In this document: piece after piece, positions 36,207 through 45,405 of the stretch
Position numbering within the stretch: the first letter of the stretch is position 1
Layout of the letters: each line of letters opens with the position of its first letter
NCBI GenBank assembly: GCA_002503055.1
Contig: DAQX01000026.1
Span: forward strand, 34,598-98,597
Length of the DNA: 64,000 nucleotides
Direction: 5' to 3'
DNA from: Euryarchaeota archaeon UBA86
GTDB lineage: Archaea > Thermoplasmatota > Poseidoniia > Poseidoniales > Thalassarchaeaceae
The notes under the pieces: model-generated
Told to the model about the DNA's origin: nothing
The model's input: only the letters and a program-made list of their open reading frames with translations
The model's database searches: none
Made by a program: the position numbers and the translations under genes

Positions 36207-37163
36207 ATGACGTTTCGGACCATTGAAGGAGGGGTTTCGATACGTAGTGGTGTGAGCGAGTTGCCGCATGACCGTTCTGGGATGCTGTGGTCCGAGGCTG
36301 GGCCTTCGGCCATGTTTACTGAATCAATGGATAGGTGGATTGGTTCTATGATATCAGATGATCACGGTGAAGGAGATGGTCCAGAAACAGTGGTTGAGGC
36401 AGAAATGGTGTCGAAATCAATTGGTATCTTGTGTGGTAATTCGGTCGCAGAAAGGTTACTCCAGTCATATTTCCCTGACTGCTCTGTTGAGTGGTCGGTC
36501 GGAGAGGGAGGAGAGGTTTCTCCGGGTCTTTGTGTAGCATTATTGCAAGGTCCTGCTCGCAGTATTTTACAACTCGAGAGGATTCTTCTCAATCTTGTCG
36601 GTAGACTATCCGGCATTGCGACCAATGCATCTCAGTGGAGTAAAGCGGCGGGTTCTCTTCATGTCGCAGCCACACGCAAAACGGCCTGGGGTCTTCTTGA
36701 CAAGTGGGCAGTACACATTGGTGGAGGATTGACGCACAGGCTCAATCGTAGTGATGCTATGATGCTCAAAGAGAATGACATTGCAGCGATGCTCGAAGAT
36801 GGTGAGGTGTCGACCGATGCAATCACTAGGATAGTTTCTCAGCTGCCAACTGAGAATGAGTCGTTTACTACTGTCGAAGTCAGGAATGTCGACGAGGTGA
36901 TGGCAGCGGCACGAGCATGGGGTGATCGAGACAGTAGACTTGTATTGATGCTAGATAACATGGACCCATCTGATGCGAGTGGAGTAATCAGTTCACTTAT
37001 GGAAGAGGGTTTGCGAGAGCGTTGTGTGCTAGAGGGTTCAGGCGGAGTCAAAATGGAGTCTCTGTCAAAATGGTTAGATTGTGGGGTTGATGTGGTGTCG
37101 TCGAGTCGCCTGAATCTAGGCGTCACTCCAATCGATTTCTCGATTCTTGTAAGAGGTAGTTGA
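36207..37163 (+). CDS. nadC: Nicotinate-nucleotide pyrophosphorylase (quinolinate PRTase)
   Basis: About 318 residues. It converts quinolinate and PRPP to nicotinate mononucleotide in de novo NAD synthesis. Conserved stretches: LERILLNLVGRLSGIATNAS, AATRKTAWGLLDKWAVHIGGGLTHRLNRSDAMMLKENDI (RK and H contacts), LMLDNMDP and EGSGGVKMESL. The ATG at 36207 (MTFRTIEGG) is chosen; an upstream in-frame start at 36171 would run into the divergent gene. The next gene starts immediately after the stop. Confidence 0.92.
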   Translation: MTFRTIEGGVSIRSGVSELPHDRSGMLWSEAGPSAMFTESMDRWIGSMISDDHGEGDGPETVVEAEMVSKSIGILCGNSVAERLLQSYFPDCSVEWSVGEGGEVSPGLCVALLQGPARSILQLERILLNLVGRLSGIATNASQWSKAAGSLHVAATRKTAWGLLDKWAVHIGGGLTHRLNRSDAMMLKENDIAAMLEDGEVSTDAITRIVSQLPTENESFTTVEVRNVDEVMAAARAWGDRDSRLVLMLDNMDPSDASGVISSLMEEGLRERCVLEGSGGVKMESLSKWLDCGVDVVSSSRLNLGVTPIDFSILVRGS

Positions 37164-37949
37164 ATGGCAGATATTCCAGATAGTCATCCTCGCAAGGCAT
37201 CTTTGATGGCTAGGCAAAGTCTAGTTGAAGCAGCAGCACAAGGCCTGCTGGCAGAATCAGCTATGATTGCTCACGGAAGAGGAGAGGCGTTCGACTATCT
37301 GCTTGGAGAGAAGACATCAGGTTCGGCTAGAATTGCAGTTCGCGAAACTGCTGCCCGTTTGTTGGAAGCAGAAAGGCCTGTGATTTCCCTAAATGGAAAC
37401 ACAGTTGTACTCGCTGGAGAGCAGGCAATTCGTGCTGCTGCAATACTTGGATGTCCAGTAGAAGTCAACATCTACTACCGAACTCCGCAGCGTATGGACA
37501 AACTGATTTCGGCCCTAGAGGATATTCGAGTAAAGGTTGCAAGCGATGGTACTCCAGCAGGCTGGAAAGGATCTGAGTGGCCTGATTCTGTAAATTCGGT
37601 TGAGATTCTTGGGGGAGATGGAGACGGCCGAATTGAGGGTCTCGAAGGACCGCGTGCAATTTGTAGTTCTCGAGGAATCGAGGTAGCCGATACTGTACTC
37701 GTGCCTCTAGAAGATGGTGATCGCTGTGAGGTATTGGTTGCTCTTGGAAAGCAAGTTTTGGTAATCGATCTCAATCCACTTTCTAGGACTGCTAGAATGG
37801 CTCATGTTACTATCGTGGATGAAGTCAGTCGTGCAATGTCGGAACTCTGTATCGCCCTTACCGAAGGCCCGAAAGTATCCGATTGGGACAATAACCAGTC
37901 TCTGCGAGATGCGTTAGCAATTATGGCTGAAGCATCTGAATTGATTTAA
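37164..37949 (+). CDS. 4-phosphopantoate--beta-alanine ligase
   Basis: A 261-residue archaeal enzyme that joins 4-phosphopantoate to beta-alanine with ATP in coenzyme A synthesis, replacing bacterial PanC. IPDSHPRKASLMARQSLVEA, LLAESAMIAHGRGEAFDYLLGEKTS, RPVISLNGNTVVLAG and VNIYYRTPQR are the family signature. Overlaps neither flank: nadC ends one base before, and the 3' end overlaps the opposing dehydrogenase by four bases. Confidence 0.92.
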   Translation: MADIPDSHPRKASLMARQSLVEAAAQGLLAESAMIAHGRGEAFDYLLGEKTSGSARIAVRETAARLLEAERPVISLNGNTVVLAGEQAIRAAAILGCPVEVNIYYRTPQRMDKLISALEDIRVKVASDGTPAGWKGSEWPDSVNSVEILGGDGDGRIEGLEGPRAICSSRGIEVADTVLVPLEDGDRCEVLVALGKQVLVIDLNPLSRTARMAHVTIVDEVSRAMSELCIALTEGPKVSDWDNNQSLRDALAIMAEASELI

Positions 37950-39130
37950 TGAAACTCTTGTTGGATTAAGTTTTCACATCGATTAGCAATAGCTTCACCG
38001 ACATCTGAGGTGCTAGCATTACCGCCGAGATCATAGGTGACAATTTCCCCTTCCTCGAAGTGTTGCTGGATTGCTTGTTGTAGGATGTCCGCACATTTAT
38101 CCAAATCCTCATCTTTCTTTCTGTAGGCTAGTGCTTCGAACATTAGTTGGACTGACTGAAGCATAGCAATCGGATTGACAACATTCTGACCGGTATACTT
38201 TGGTGCTGATCCATGGACTGGTTCAAACATCATGTGCTTAGGTCCCATGTTGGCACTGGCGGCCATTCCCAGACCCCCTTGCAATACGCTTGCTAGGTCA
38301 GTTGCAATGTCTCCAAACATGTTTGGAAGAACCACTACATCGAGGTCTTCTGGATTCCTCATCAACCACATAGTGAATGCATCAATGTATGCGGCATCGG
38401 TGTCAATATCGGGATTCGCTTCTGATATTTCGGTGAATATTTTCCTGAATAACCTGCATCCTCGGGTGACATTTGACTTATCGACACATGTTACTGATTG
38501 GGCTGTTCCCAACTTGTTCTCACGGTGACGAGCAAGGTCGAATGCGAAATTGATTACTCGCTCGCTCCCCTTACGAGAAATTGGTCTGGGATCCCATGCT
38601 ACCTCTCCATCTAGACCCGGAAACTCTTCGATTACGATTGGTTCGTCCTTCTCGCCCTTGGCTTTCTGCTCCATACGTCGTAGCAGTGAGTGGTAAAGTC
38701 CCTCTGTATTTTCTCTAATCATGACCATATCCACATGTTCTGGTTGCCAAACTTGTTGGTGCACTCCGTGGACTTTGTGTTGAACGCCTGGATAGAGTTT
38801 GATTGGACGAACATTCGCGTACAGCCTTAGGCCACTCCGTAGCCCAAGGATGACTTGACCACCGGCCATGTCTCCATTCGGTAATCTAGCGCCTGGCCAT
38901 CCTATAGCGCCCAGTAGAATTGCGTCAGAATTATCTCTACAATGCTCGAATGAACCCTCGGGCCATTCTTCTCCGGTTTCCAAGTAATACTGTCCTCCGC
39001 ATGGAATATCTGTGATTTCGAAGGATACGGGACTATGCTGTTGGAAGACATCGATCACCCTTAGCGCCTCGGCCATAACTTCTGGCCCTGTTCCGTCGCC
39101 GGCCAAGACCGTGAGGCGGTAACCAGTCAT
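37946..39130 (-). CDS. Isocitrate/isopropylmalate dehydrogenase family protein
   Basis: A 394-residue NAD(P)-dependent beta-decarboxylating dehydrogenase. Motifs: LAGDGTGPEVMAEALRV, GLRLYANVRPIKLYPGV (Arg substrate contacts), VMIRENTEGLYH, the metal site DAFTMWLMRNPEDLDVVVLPNMFGDIATDLAS, and EPVHGSAPKYTGQNVVNPIA. RENTEGLY resembles isocitrate and homoisocitrate enzymes, while length and sequence could also fit 3-isopropylmalate dehydrogenase, so substrate is not assigned. The ATG at 39128-39130 matches conservation; upstream in-frame residues are not needed. Confidence 0.88.
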   Translation of the reverse strand: MTGYRLTVLAGDGTGPEVMAEALRVIDVFQQHSPVSFEITDIPCGGQYYLETGEEWPEGSFEHCRDNSDAILLGAIGWPGARLPNGDMAGGQVILGLRSGLRLYANVRPIKLYPGVQHKVHGVHQQVWQPEHVDMVMIRENTEGLYHSLLRRMEQKAKGEKDEPIVIEEFPGLDGEVAWDPRPISRKGSERVINFAFDLARHRENKLGTAQSVTCVDKSNVTRGCRLFRKIFTEISEANPDIDTDAAYIDAFTMWLMRNPEDLDVVVLPNMFGDIATDLASVLQGGLGMAASANMGPKHMMFEPVHGSAPKYTGQNVVNPIAMLQSVQLMFEALAYRKKDEDLDKCADILQQAIQQHFEEGEIVTYDLGGNASTSDVGEAIANRCENLIQQEFH

Positions 39131-39229
39131 GAGTCGTTGGCACTTGTTCATCATTCATCAATACAACCCTCAAATTCGCTGTGGGTTCTAGGCGATAATT
39201 GATAGACGGTCACCACGAACCAGCGAAAC

Positions 39230-39838
39230 ATGGACCGTCAACCCGAGGATGGAAGCGAAAGCCCACGGATAGATGTCAGGTCTCTACCTGATTCTGTTGC
39301 GAGGCTGTGGGAGACTATGCTCAGGCTAGATCCTTCGTGGGATCTTTCCGAGTGGTTGGACAAGAGAGCCACAGATGAATTGGAGTTAGTAGAGAGTCAC
39401 CTTGGAAGAGAGAGGCTCCGATTGGAACAGAGACTACACCGAATCGAGACTCTCGTCAAGAGGTTGCGACGTCAGCGCGAAGTCGTCGAGCGTTCAACTT
39501 GGATAGATCCGCATCAGAAAAATCTCTTTGATGTTTATGAGAAAAATGCAGAGAAGGAGGAATCGCGACAAGATGTAGTTGAGGGAGAAGCTGCCGTTGA
39601 CTTTGGCTCTCTTGACACTGATGATGATCCATTCCTAGCTATTGTCTCAGAGCACATTTTAGGGCTGATTGAAGAGTCAATAGAGAGTGGTGAGGAACAA
39701 CTCCATTTCGACCGATTAGTGGCCGAACTGGAAGGTTTTGGGATAAGAACCGACGAGATTGATGAAGCGGTCGCTTGGTTACTACACCGTCGAGTAATCA
39801 TTGAATTGGAAGAGGATTCTTTCGGACTGAACGGTTGA
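39230..39838 (+). CDS. Uncharacterised coiled-coil/winged-helix-like protein
   Basis: A 202-residue acidic protein. Residues about 55-90 form a charged coiled coil (DELELVESHLGRERLRLEQRL and following). A linker (about 95-135) is Glu/Asp-rich. The last 75 residues (HILGLIEESIESGEEQLHFDRLVAELEGFGIRTDEIDEAVAWLLHRRVIIEL) look like a winged helix. I do not recognise the family. It precedes the degenerate methylase at 39902 by 63 bp in the same direction, so the two may be partners. A TATA-like GATAATTGATAG lies about 35 bp upstream. Confidence 0.65.
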   Translation: MDRQPEDGSESPRIDVRSLPDSVARLWETMLRLDPSWDLSEWLDKRATDELELVESHLGRERLRLEQRLHRIETLVKRLRRQREVVERSTWIDPHQKNLFDVYEKNAEKEESRQDVVEGEAAVDFGSLDTDDDPFLAIVSEHILGLIEESIESGEEQLHFDRLVAELEGFGIRTDEIDEAVAWLLHRRVIIELEEDSFGLNG

Positions 39839-39901
39839 TTTTGTTCGCAACCGATTAACAAGCATTCAAAGAAGGGTAGCGATTCCGCTAATCGTAGTAC
39901 C

Positions 39902-41881
39902 ATGTCAAGTGTCGCTTCGGGGTGGTACGCACGCCTCGATCATGTATGTCCTGATCGTGTTGAGCAGCTCGAAAAGTGGATTGATTCTTGGGAAGAAGCT
40001 GTGCTCCACAGAATGCCAATTGCTGCCACTATGCCGGGCTCGTGGCCGACTCTTCCTGCCGGACTAATCTCAGATCCTGGGGCGGTTCTAGAACACCTTC
40101 TGGCCCGACACGAGGCTGTTAGTGATGGTCGCTCACCAAGAGGTGCTTATTCCACCCCTGACAGATTGGTTCGTGCAGTTTTGGCTGACGAACTCAAGGG
40201 TCATTCGAAAAGCACCAAGGAGCCTCCCTCGACTCTCTCTTTGGCTGCAATGCCACCCGCATTCAGGGCTTATGCCGAGAAGTTGAATCAAACCGCCCTC
40301 AGTGGCTCCGAGGAGGCTTCGGAAGGTGCCATTCTGGCTGGAGAGATTACTCGTACTGGTGTACCTATTCCTTTCTGTGATCCGGCGGCCTCTGGAGGAG
40401 TTGTCCCGAGCAGTTTGTTGAGAATCCACATTTCACGGTGTGAGAATTTGTCTGTGGAGCAAGCCCGCGAGGATACTCTTCGACTACTGCGTGGCCTACA
40501 GATATCTGATCCATCGCGAATCGCGGTGACTTGTACTCGCAGACGAATCTTGTTGGTGCTTGCCCGCTCGGGATTAGTAGACTTGCAGGGAGATGGAGAT
40601 AGTGAGCGCATAGGCCGCAAAGAGGTTGAGGAGGTTCTGGAGTCTAGTGTTGTACAAGTCGATGCACTGAGAGATAGTTGGCCATGGAAGGAGTCCCCTC
40701 GTCTGCTAGTCAGTAGACCTCCATGGCTTCGTATCAAGGATAGGTTCAGAGGTCATCTCGATGGCAGCGAGCTGAGGAAGAAATTGTCAAGGTCATTGCG
40801 TAACACTACTGAGAGTGACGGGAGTAAGAGATTCTCTGCTCTCAGGGGCAATGTGAATCTGTACAGGTTGTACATTGAGAGATCTTTGCAGCTTGTACGA
40901 GAAGGTGGAAAGGTCCGCATGATTGTTCCTGATACGGTCCTGAGAGAGAAGAGTAGTATTGCTCTCCGGAAGATGATTGTAGAGCAGAATCAATGGATCT
41001 CCTCTTGGTGGATCCCTGAACCCCAGAGAATTTTCCCAGGAACCTCGCAGGGCGTTTCCGTAATCGGATTAGAGGTTGGTGGAAAGACTGAAATGATGAC
41101 CAGTTTCGGGCCACTAAGAGCTGATGACATCTCAACCAAGACTGGCTTGGACAATAGTTCACCATTCATAGAAATGGAGCGTGGCCCTTGGTCGGTTTGG
41201 ACCGATATGACCTGGGCTGTCCCCCGCATGCCGCGCGATGATTTCTCTCGTAGAGCCGTACTCAAGGCGATTGGTGATCTAGCTGATCAGCCTAGACTCG
41301 GAGAGGAAGGTAACTGGCTCAACCCTAGTGATGAGCCGATTCGAGTCAGAGTTGGAGAAGTTGATCAATCGAAGTGGTCCTCGGACATCGGCTGTTGGAA
41401 CGAAAGTAGTGATGGGGTCCCGTTCATCAGAGGTAGTCACTTCTTACTTGAAGACGGTAGAGTCAGTATCCGCCACCCGGCTTATGATGACAGCATCGAA
41501 GATGGTGCTACTGAGAGAACACATGCTCTCTGGGCTGGCCCAATAGAGGCCAAGGGGGTGTCTCGAGTTGCCTGTCAAGCTATTGTGAACGCTCAGAAGG
41601 AGCGTCGCCTTCGATGGGCTGTAGTGCCGCCCGACTGCGTGTTGGGGAACTCGGTAAATTACCTCGAATTACCAGAGGTTGTTCTAGATGGTCTGGCCGA
41701 AGAGCATGGTGGTGTGGATCAAGGCCTGCTGTCTCTAGCAGAGCAACTCAATTCTAATGTTCTGGACCTGTGGTCTAGGGCTTGGGCTGCTAACAACAAT
41801 GTCAACAATTACGAGATCGAGAGTTTGCCTCTGCCGCCTCCTTCCACTGATGGTACCCTGAATTACGAATTGAGGCAGTAA
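39902..41881 (+). CDS. Eco57I/N6-adenine methylase-like protein with degenerate motifs
   Basis: A 659-residue protein with the layout of type IIG/Eco57I-type adenine methylases: YSTPDRLVRAVLADEL, motif I at D160-PAASGG, EARLLVSRPPW, and the typical LYRLYIERSLQLVREGGKVRMIVPDTVLREKSS segment. Motif I departs from D-P-x-x-G-x-G (A-A-S-G-G). In motif IV the usual [DNS]-P-P-[YFW] reads R272-P-P-W, preceded by S. The catalytic Asn/Asp/Ser is thus missing or displaced. No nuclease or obvious specificity subunit follows. It may be an inactive or altered methylase. Confidence 0.75.
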   Translation: MSSVASGWYARLDHVCPDRVEQLEKWIDSWEEAVLHRMPIAATMPGSWPTLPAGLISDPGAVLEHLLARHEAVSDGRSPRGAYSTPDRLVRAVLADELKGHSKSTKEPPSTLSLAAMPPAFRAYAEKLNQTALSGSEEASEGAILAGEITRTGVPIPFCDPAASGGVVPSSLLRIHISRCENLSVEQAREDTLRLLRGLQISDPSRIAVTCTRRRILLVLARSGLVDLQGDGDSERIGRKEVEEVLESSVVQVDALRDSWPWKESPRLLVSRPPWLRIKDRFRGHLDGSELRKKLSRSLRNTTESDGSKRFSALRGNVNLYRLYIERSLQLVREGGKVRMIVPDTVLREKSSIALRKMIVEQNQWISSWWIPEPQRIFPGTSQGVSVIGLEVGGKTEMMTSFGPLRADDISTKTGLDNSSPFIEMERGPWSVWTDMTWAVPRMPRDDFSRRAVLKAIGDLADQPRLGEEGNWLNPSDEPIRVRVGEVDQSKWSSDIGCWNESSDGVPFIRGSHFLLEDGRVSIRHPAYDDSIEDGATERTHALWAGPIEAKGVSRVACQAIVNAQKERRLRWAVVPPDCVLGNSVNYLELPEVVLDGLAEEHGGVDQGLLSLAEQLNSNVLDLWSRAWAANNNVNNYEIESLPLPPPSTDGTLNYELRQ

Positions 41882-42022
41882 AATCTCTACTTTGAGTCAT
41901 TTCTAGGAAAAATAATTCCATTTACCTGCGAAATTACTGCATATGACCAAACACTCTATTATCCTAAGGCTCAGTAAGCGGAGCATTCCATCGCGCAAGC
42001 ATTGGCATAAGAGGCAGAAGTA

Positions 42023-42583
42023 ATGGGAATCAATCCAAAGATTGGCATCACCGGACTGCCTCGCTCAGGCAAGTCAGCCGTACTGGACAAGGTCGTCAGT
42101 ATGCTCGCCGAAGAACAAGGTGCGGGTTCTGAAATTAGTGTCATTGGTGGGATGAGAAGTGAAGCCATCATTGAGAACGGTGAGCGTGTTGGTTACGCCT
42201 GCATAGACATCGCCACAGGAGAAAGTGGGGTGATGGCTCATCGAGAGATAGACTCTCGAAACAGAATTCTCGGATATGGAATAGATCCTACTGAAATCGA
42301 TAGGGTCGGTGTTCCGGCCATCCGCAACGCGATTGGGAACTGCGAGGTGTTGGTAATTGATGAGGTGGGTAAGTTCACCGTAGAGAGTGAAGGATTCGTT
42401 GATGCAGTCAGGGAGGCTTTGGAATACGATATGCCCACACTGTTGACCCTACACAAGAAGAGTCGTCATCCACTCCTACAAGACATACGAAGAAGAGATG
42501 ATGGGCGCATTCTAGAAGTCACTCCAGTCAACAGGGCCCTGCTTCCATACAAGGTACTCAAGCTGATTAGCGAGAAGCCATGA
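42023..42583 (+). CDS. THEP1-type nucleoside-triphosphatase
   Basis: A 186-residue P-loop NTPase of the THEP1 family. Walker A GLPRSGKS at 11-18, Walker B LVIDEVGKFTVESEGFVDAV, and the GEVGGFRT-like early region. Family members hydrolyse NTPs and may act as nucleotide-level or nucleic-acid kinases; the physiological role is unclear. A 141-bp gap precedes it after the methylase. It shows only AT-rich sequence with no clear promoter match. Confidence 0.88.
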   Translation: MGINPKIGITGLPRSGKSAVLDKVVSMLAEEQGAGSEISVIGGMRSEAIIENGERVGYACIDIATGESGVMAHREIDSRNRILGYGIDPTEIDRVGVPAIRNAIGNCEVLVIDEVGKFTVESEGFVDAVREALEYDMPTLLTLHKKSRHPLLQDIRRRDDGRILEVTPVNRALLPYKVLKLISEKP

Positions 42584-42623
42584 ATCTGCGGTCAAGTTAT
42601 GCGTGGAATGCCGTTGCGCATCC

Positions 42624-42998
42624 ATGGATTCACCGGCTGGTCGAACTCGCAGAGTTCTGATAGGCTTCGCAGTTCCGTTGTACATACTAACCGCTCTCTC
42701 GCTCGCAGAGGGTAGGATTTCGTTACTTTCCGACGAATCGCCAGTAGATTCCTCACTCGCTCCCCTATTTGCTGGGCTCGCGATTCTGGCCACCCTGCTC
42801 CAGGCATACATCGGCTGGCTAGGAGATAAATCTCATGGCTCCTCAAGATTGGATTCCCTGATTAGTCGCGAGGAAGAGGGTGAGATGCTCCAGAGGCTGC
42901 GCCGGGAGCAGCATGAAGCGGATGTTGCCAGCATGGGTTCTGCATGGGCAGAAATGGAAAAGGAGCACCTAGAGAAGTCACTAGGAGAGGAAGAGTGA
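42624..42998 (+). CDS. Small two-helix membrane protein
   Basis: A 124-residue protein from ATG 42624 (GTG 42603 is a less likely start). Two hydrophobic segments (VLIGFAVPLYILTALSL and LAPLFAGLAILATLLQAYIGWL) are followed by a charged C-terminal helix rich in Glu and Arg. Family not recognised. Confidence 0.6.
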   Translation: MDSPAGRTRRVLIGFAVPLYILTALSLAEGRISLLSDESPVDSSLAPLFAGLAILATLLQAYIGWLGDKSHGSSRLDSLISREEEGEMLQRLRREQHEADVASMGSAWAEMEKEHLEKSLGEEE

Positions 42999-43045
42999 GT
43001 ATCGAAACCTTCACCCCCTGAATGCATTACCGAGGTACGAGAAAT

Positions 43046-43429
43046 ATGAGTGAAGTACCAGACAACCTGCATTACACCGAGTCTCACGAGTGGATTAGAA
43101 TCGAAGGTGACAAGGTAATAGTGGGCATCACCGACTACGCCCAAGATGCATTGACTGATGTGGTTTGGGTCGAATTGGCTGAGATAGGTGCCAAGATAGG
43201 TGCCATGGAGCCATGTGCTAGTGTCGAGTCGGTCAAATCAGTCAGTGAAATCTATGCACCGGTCGCTGGAGAAATTGTTGAGTCCAATGAGGCTCTGGAG
43301 GACGCTCCTGAGATAATCAATCAGGACCCGTATGGTGAGGGTTGGATTTTCGCCCTGAGGATGGACGATGCTTCTCAGATTGAAGGTCTGCTTGATGCGG
43401 CTACATACTCCGGTCTGATTGGAGACTGA
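43046..43429 (+). CDS. gcvH: Glycine cleavage system H protein
   Basis: A 127-residue lipoyl carrier. The lipoylated lysine is K64 in ESVKSVSEIYAP, with SHEWI early and the NQDPYGEGWIF C-terminal motif. It shuttles the aminomethyl group between P, T and L proteins in glycine cleavage. The other glycine-cleavage genes are not in the window. ATG 43046 gives the family start (EVPDNLHYTESHEW); an upstream in-frame start adds eight residues. Confidence 0.95.
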   Translation: MSEVPDNLHYTESHEWIRIEGDKVIVGITDYAQDALTDVVWVELAEIGAKIGAMEPCASVESVKSVSEIYAPVAGEIVESNEALEDAPEIINQDPYGEGWIFALRMDDASQIEGLLDAATYSGLIGD

Positions 43430-43431
43430 AG

Positions 43432-43968
43432 ATGGTGGATTCACCCCTACACATCTATGTCGATGGGTCGTGTGAAGAGAACCGAAATGTCACAGCAAGC
43501 ACCCCTGCTGGATGGGGTTTCTGTGTAGTGGACGGTGATAGTGGGATTGGCCGTGGGAGCGGGGATGTCATCGCCGAGCGTTCAGGACCGGTAGTTACAG
43601 ATCCTTCAAAGAATGGGTACCTAGGAGCAGAAGTTGGTTCGAACAACACAGCAGAACTCACCGCGATTGCTCATGCAGCCAGATGGATACTAAGTCAACC
43701 AGAGGGCGGAGTTGTAGTAATCAGGGGAGATTCACAATACGCTCTCAATATTGCCTCAGGAGAGTGGCGGGCTAAGGCCAACCAAGATCTGGCCGAGTCA
43801 GTGAGGGTTTTGTGGCAGGAGGTGGATTCTGTACGAGGTTTGAGGGGCGAGCATGTTCGCGCTCACCGAGGACACAGGTGGAACGAGAGAGCAGACCATC
43901 TCGCTTTCAGGGCGATGCAGGGAGATTCTCCTCTGCCATTGCAATTCTGGAAGCCTGGTCGGCGCTGA
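43432..43968 (+). CDS. rnhA: Ribonuclease HI
   Basis: A 178-residue RNase HI which cleaves RNA in RNA-DNA hybrids. The catalytic acids are D11 (YVDGSC), Glu in NTAEL, Asp in RGDSQYAL, and Asp in WNERADHLA, with AHRGHRWN preceding. Archaea more commonly use RNase HII, so a type I enzyme may be of bacterial origin. Starts two bases after the gcvH stop. Confidence 0.92.
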   Translation: MVDSPLHIYVDGSCEENRNVTASTPAGWGFCVVDGDSGIGRGSGDVIAERSGPVVTDPSKNGYLGAEVGSNNTAELTAIAHAARWILSQPEGGVVVIRGDSQYALNIASGEWRAKANQDLAESVRVLWQEVDSVRGLRGEHVRAHRGHRWNERADHLAFRAMQGDSPLPLQFWKPGRR

Positions 43969-44436
43969 CTATTCCGAATCTGAAAGCGTGCCTACGCTAA
44001 GATAGACATAGGCTCCATTTAGCAAGGCCAGTAGTCCGACAAGAGTCAGAATAAGGCCTGTTGGTTTAGGTAGTGCTTCTTCGACAACATTTCCTGCTAA
44101 CCATGCTGCAGCGATAATCGCAAGTCCTGCCGCTATCACACTTCTGGAAGAGCCTTCGGGATCCTGCCAAAGATCCATCCAAGGAACCAGACCTTTGCGC
44201 TTGAAGGTCAGCCTGTACCAAGCGGCGTATAGGAAAACAAGACCAGTTAGCCCGATTATGCCCAAAGTGAATGACTCAGCATCCCATGGCCCTGCGGGAG
44301 CCAATTTCACTGTCAGGGTGTTGAGTAGCAAGATGCTGCCGATGGCTGCGTGGGCCCTCCATTCAGGTCCGGCCTGGTCCTCCATGCAAGGACGAGGTGG
44401 TGTCTGCGCTTGAAATCCGCGCAGCGATGGAGTCAT
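43969..44436 (-). CDS. Four-helix membrane protein
   Basis: A 155-residue protein with about four hydrophobic segments (AAIGSILLLNTLTV, FTLGIIGLTGLVFLYAAWY, VIAAGLAIIAAAWLAGNVV, LILTLVGLLALLNGAYVYLS). No family recognised. It faces the rnhA gene tail to tail with no gap, and is divergent from the threonine dehydratase gene. Confidence 0.6.
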   Translation of the reverse strand: MTPSLRGFQAQTPPRPCMEDQAGPEWRAHAAIGSILLLNTLTVKLAPAGPWDAESFTLGIIGLTGLVFLYAAWYRLTFKRKGLVPWMDLWQDPEGSSRSVIAAGLAIIAAAWLAGNVVEEALPKPTGLILTLVGLLALLNGAYVYLSVGTLSDSE

Positions 44437-44460
44437 GAGTGACCTCTCGCAGCGAGATTC

Positions 44461-45405
44461 GTGGAGTATTCAATCAGTATCGAAGATGTCTTCGCCGCCG
44501 CAGCCAGATTGGATGGGATTGTGAAGCGTACTCCCGTGGTATCAGCCGAGGGTATTGACAAAATTGCAGGTAGACAGGTACTGATGAAGTGCGAGAATCT
44601 GCAGCATATTGGGGCGTTCAAGTTCAGAGGGGCAACAAATGCTGTGATTATGCTTGGTGATGCGGCCGAGAAAGGCGTATGCACCCACAGTAGTGGTAAT
44701 CATGCACAAGCTCTCTCAATGGCAGCTAAGAATAGAGGAGTCGATGCGTACATTGTGATGCCAAAAACCGCACCTAGAGTCAAGGTTCTCGGAGTTAAGA
44801 ATCAAGGTGCTGAGTTAACTTTCTGTGAGCCCACTCTAGAGGCTAGAGAAGCTACTGCCGGAGAAATCATCGATAGAACCGGGGCCGCTCTGGTTCATCC
44901 ATACGATAACCCGGATGTGATTGCTGGCCAGGGAACAGCCGCCCTCGAGTTCTTCCAACAGGCCGGTGAACTCGATGCCGTTGTCTCACCAGTGGGAGGT
45001 GGCGGGTTGATGTCCGGGACCAGTGTTGCCATTAGGGCATTGACCCCCGAGGCCCGAATTTTCGGTGCTGAGCCAGAGGGAGCAGATGATGCTGCAAGAT
45101 CTCTAGAGGCGGATGAATTCCTGCCACAGACTGGTCCTGACACGATTTGTGATGGTCTTCTTACTAGTATGGGTGAGCACACCTGGCCGATTATTAGGGA
45201 TCATCTGGAAACTATTGTCAGGGTCTCAGACGAGGAGGTGGTCGAGGCGATGCGTTTGATTTTGGATAATTTAGGAATGGTCGTCGAGCCCAGTGGTGCG
45301 GCCTCTCTAGCCGCTGTCCTCACTCCTGAGTTCAAGGAACTGGAAGGAATTGACAGAGTCGGTGTGATTCTCTCAGGAGGGAATGTCGATTCCCTTCCGT
45401 TTTGA
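44461..45405 (+). CDS. PLP-dependent threonine ammonia-lyase/serine racemase family
   Basis: A 314-residue fold-type II PLP enzyme. Lysine K54 lies in CENLQHIGAFKFRGA, the PLP Asn contact in HSSGNHAQAL, and the phosphate loop in VSPVGGGGLMSG. GEHTWPIIRDHL supports the threonine dehydratase/serine racemase branch. No C-terminal ACT domain, so it is the short, catabolic type. GTG start. It could deaminate threonine to 2-oxobutyrate or racemise serine. Confidence 0.9.
   Translation: MEYSISIEDVFAAAARLDGIVKRTPVVSAEGIDKIAGRQVLMKCENLQHIGAFKFRGATNAVIMLGDAAEKGVCTHSSGNHAQALSMAAKNRGVDAYIVMPKTAPRVKVLGVKNQGAELTFCEPTLEAREATAGEIIDRTGAALVHPYDNPDVIAGQGTAALEFFQQAGELDAVVSPVGGGGLMSGTSVAIRALTPEARIFGAEPEGADDAARSLEADEFLPQTGPDTICDGLLTSMGEHTWPIIRDHLETIVRVSDEEVVEAMRLILDNLGMVVEPSGAASLAAVLTPEFKELEGIDRVGVILSGGNVDSLPF

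Noticed and set aside
39902..41881. Complete restriction-modification or phage-defence system
   Set aside because: No nuclease, helicase or specificity gene accompanies the methylase-like protein, and its catalytic motifs are altered.
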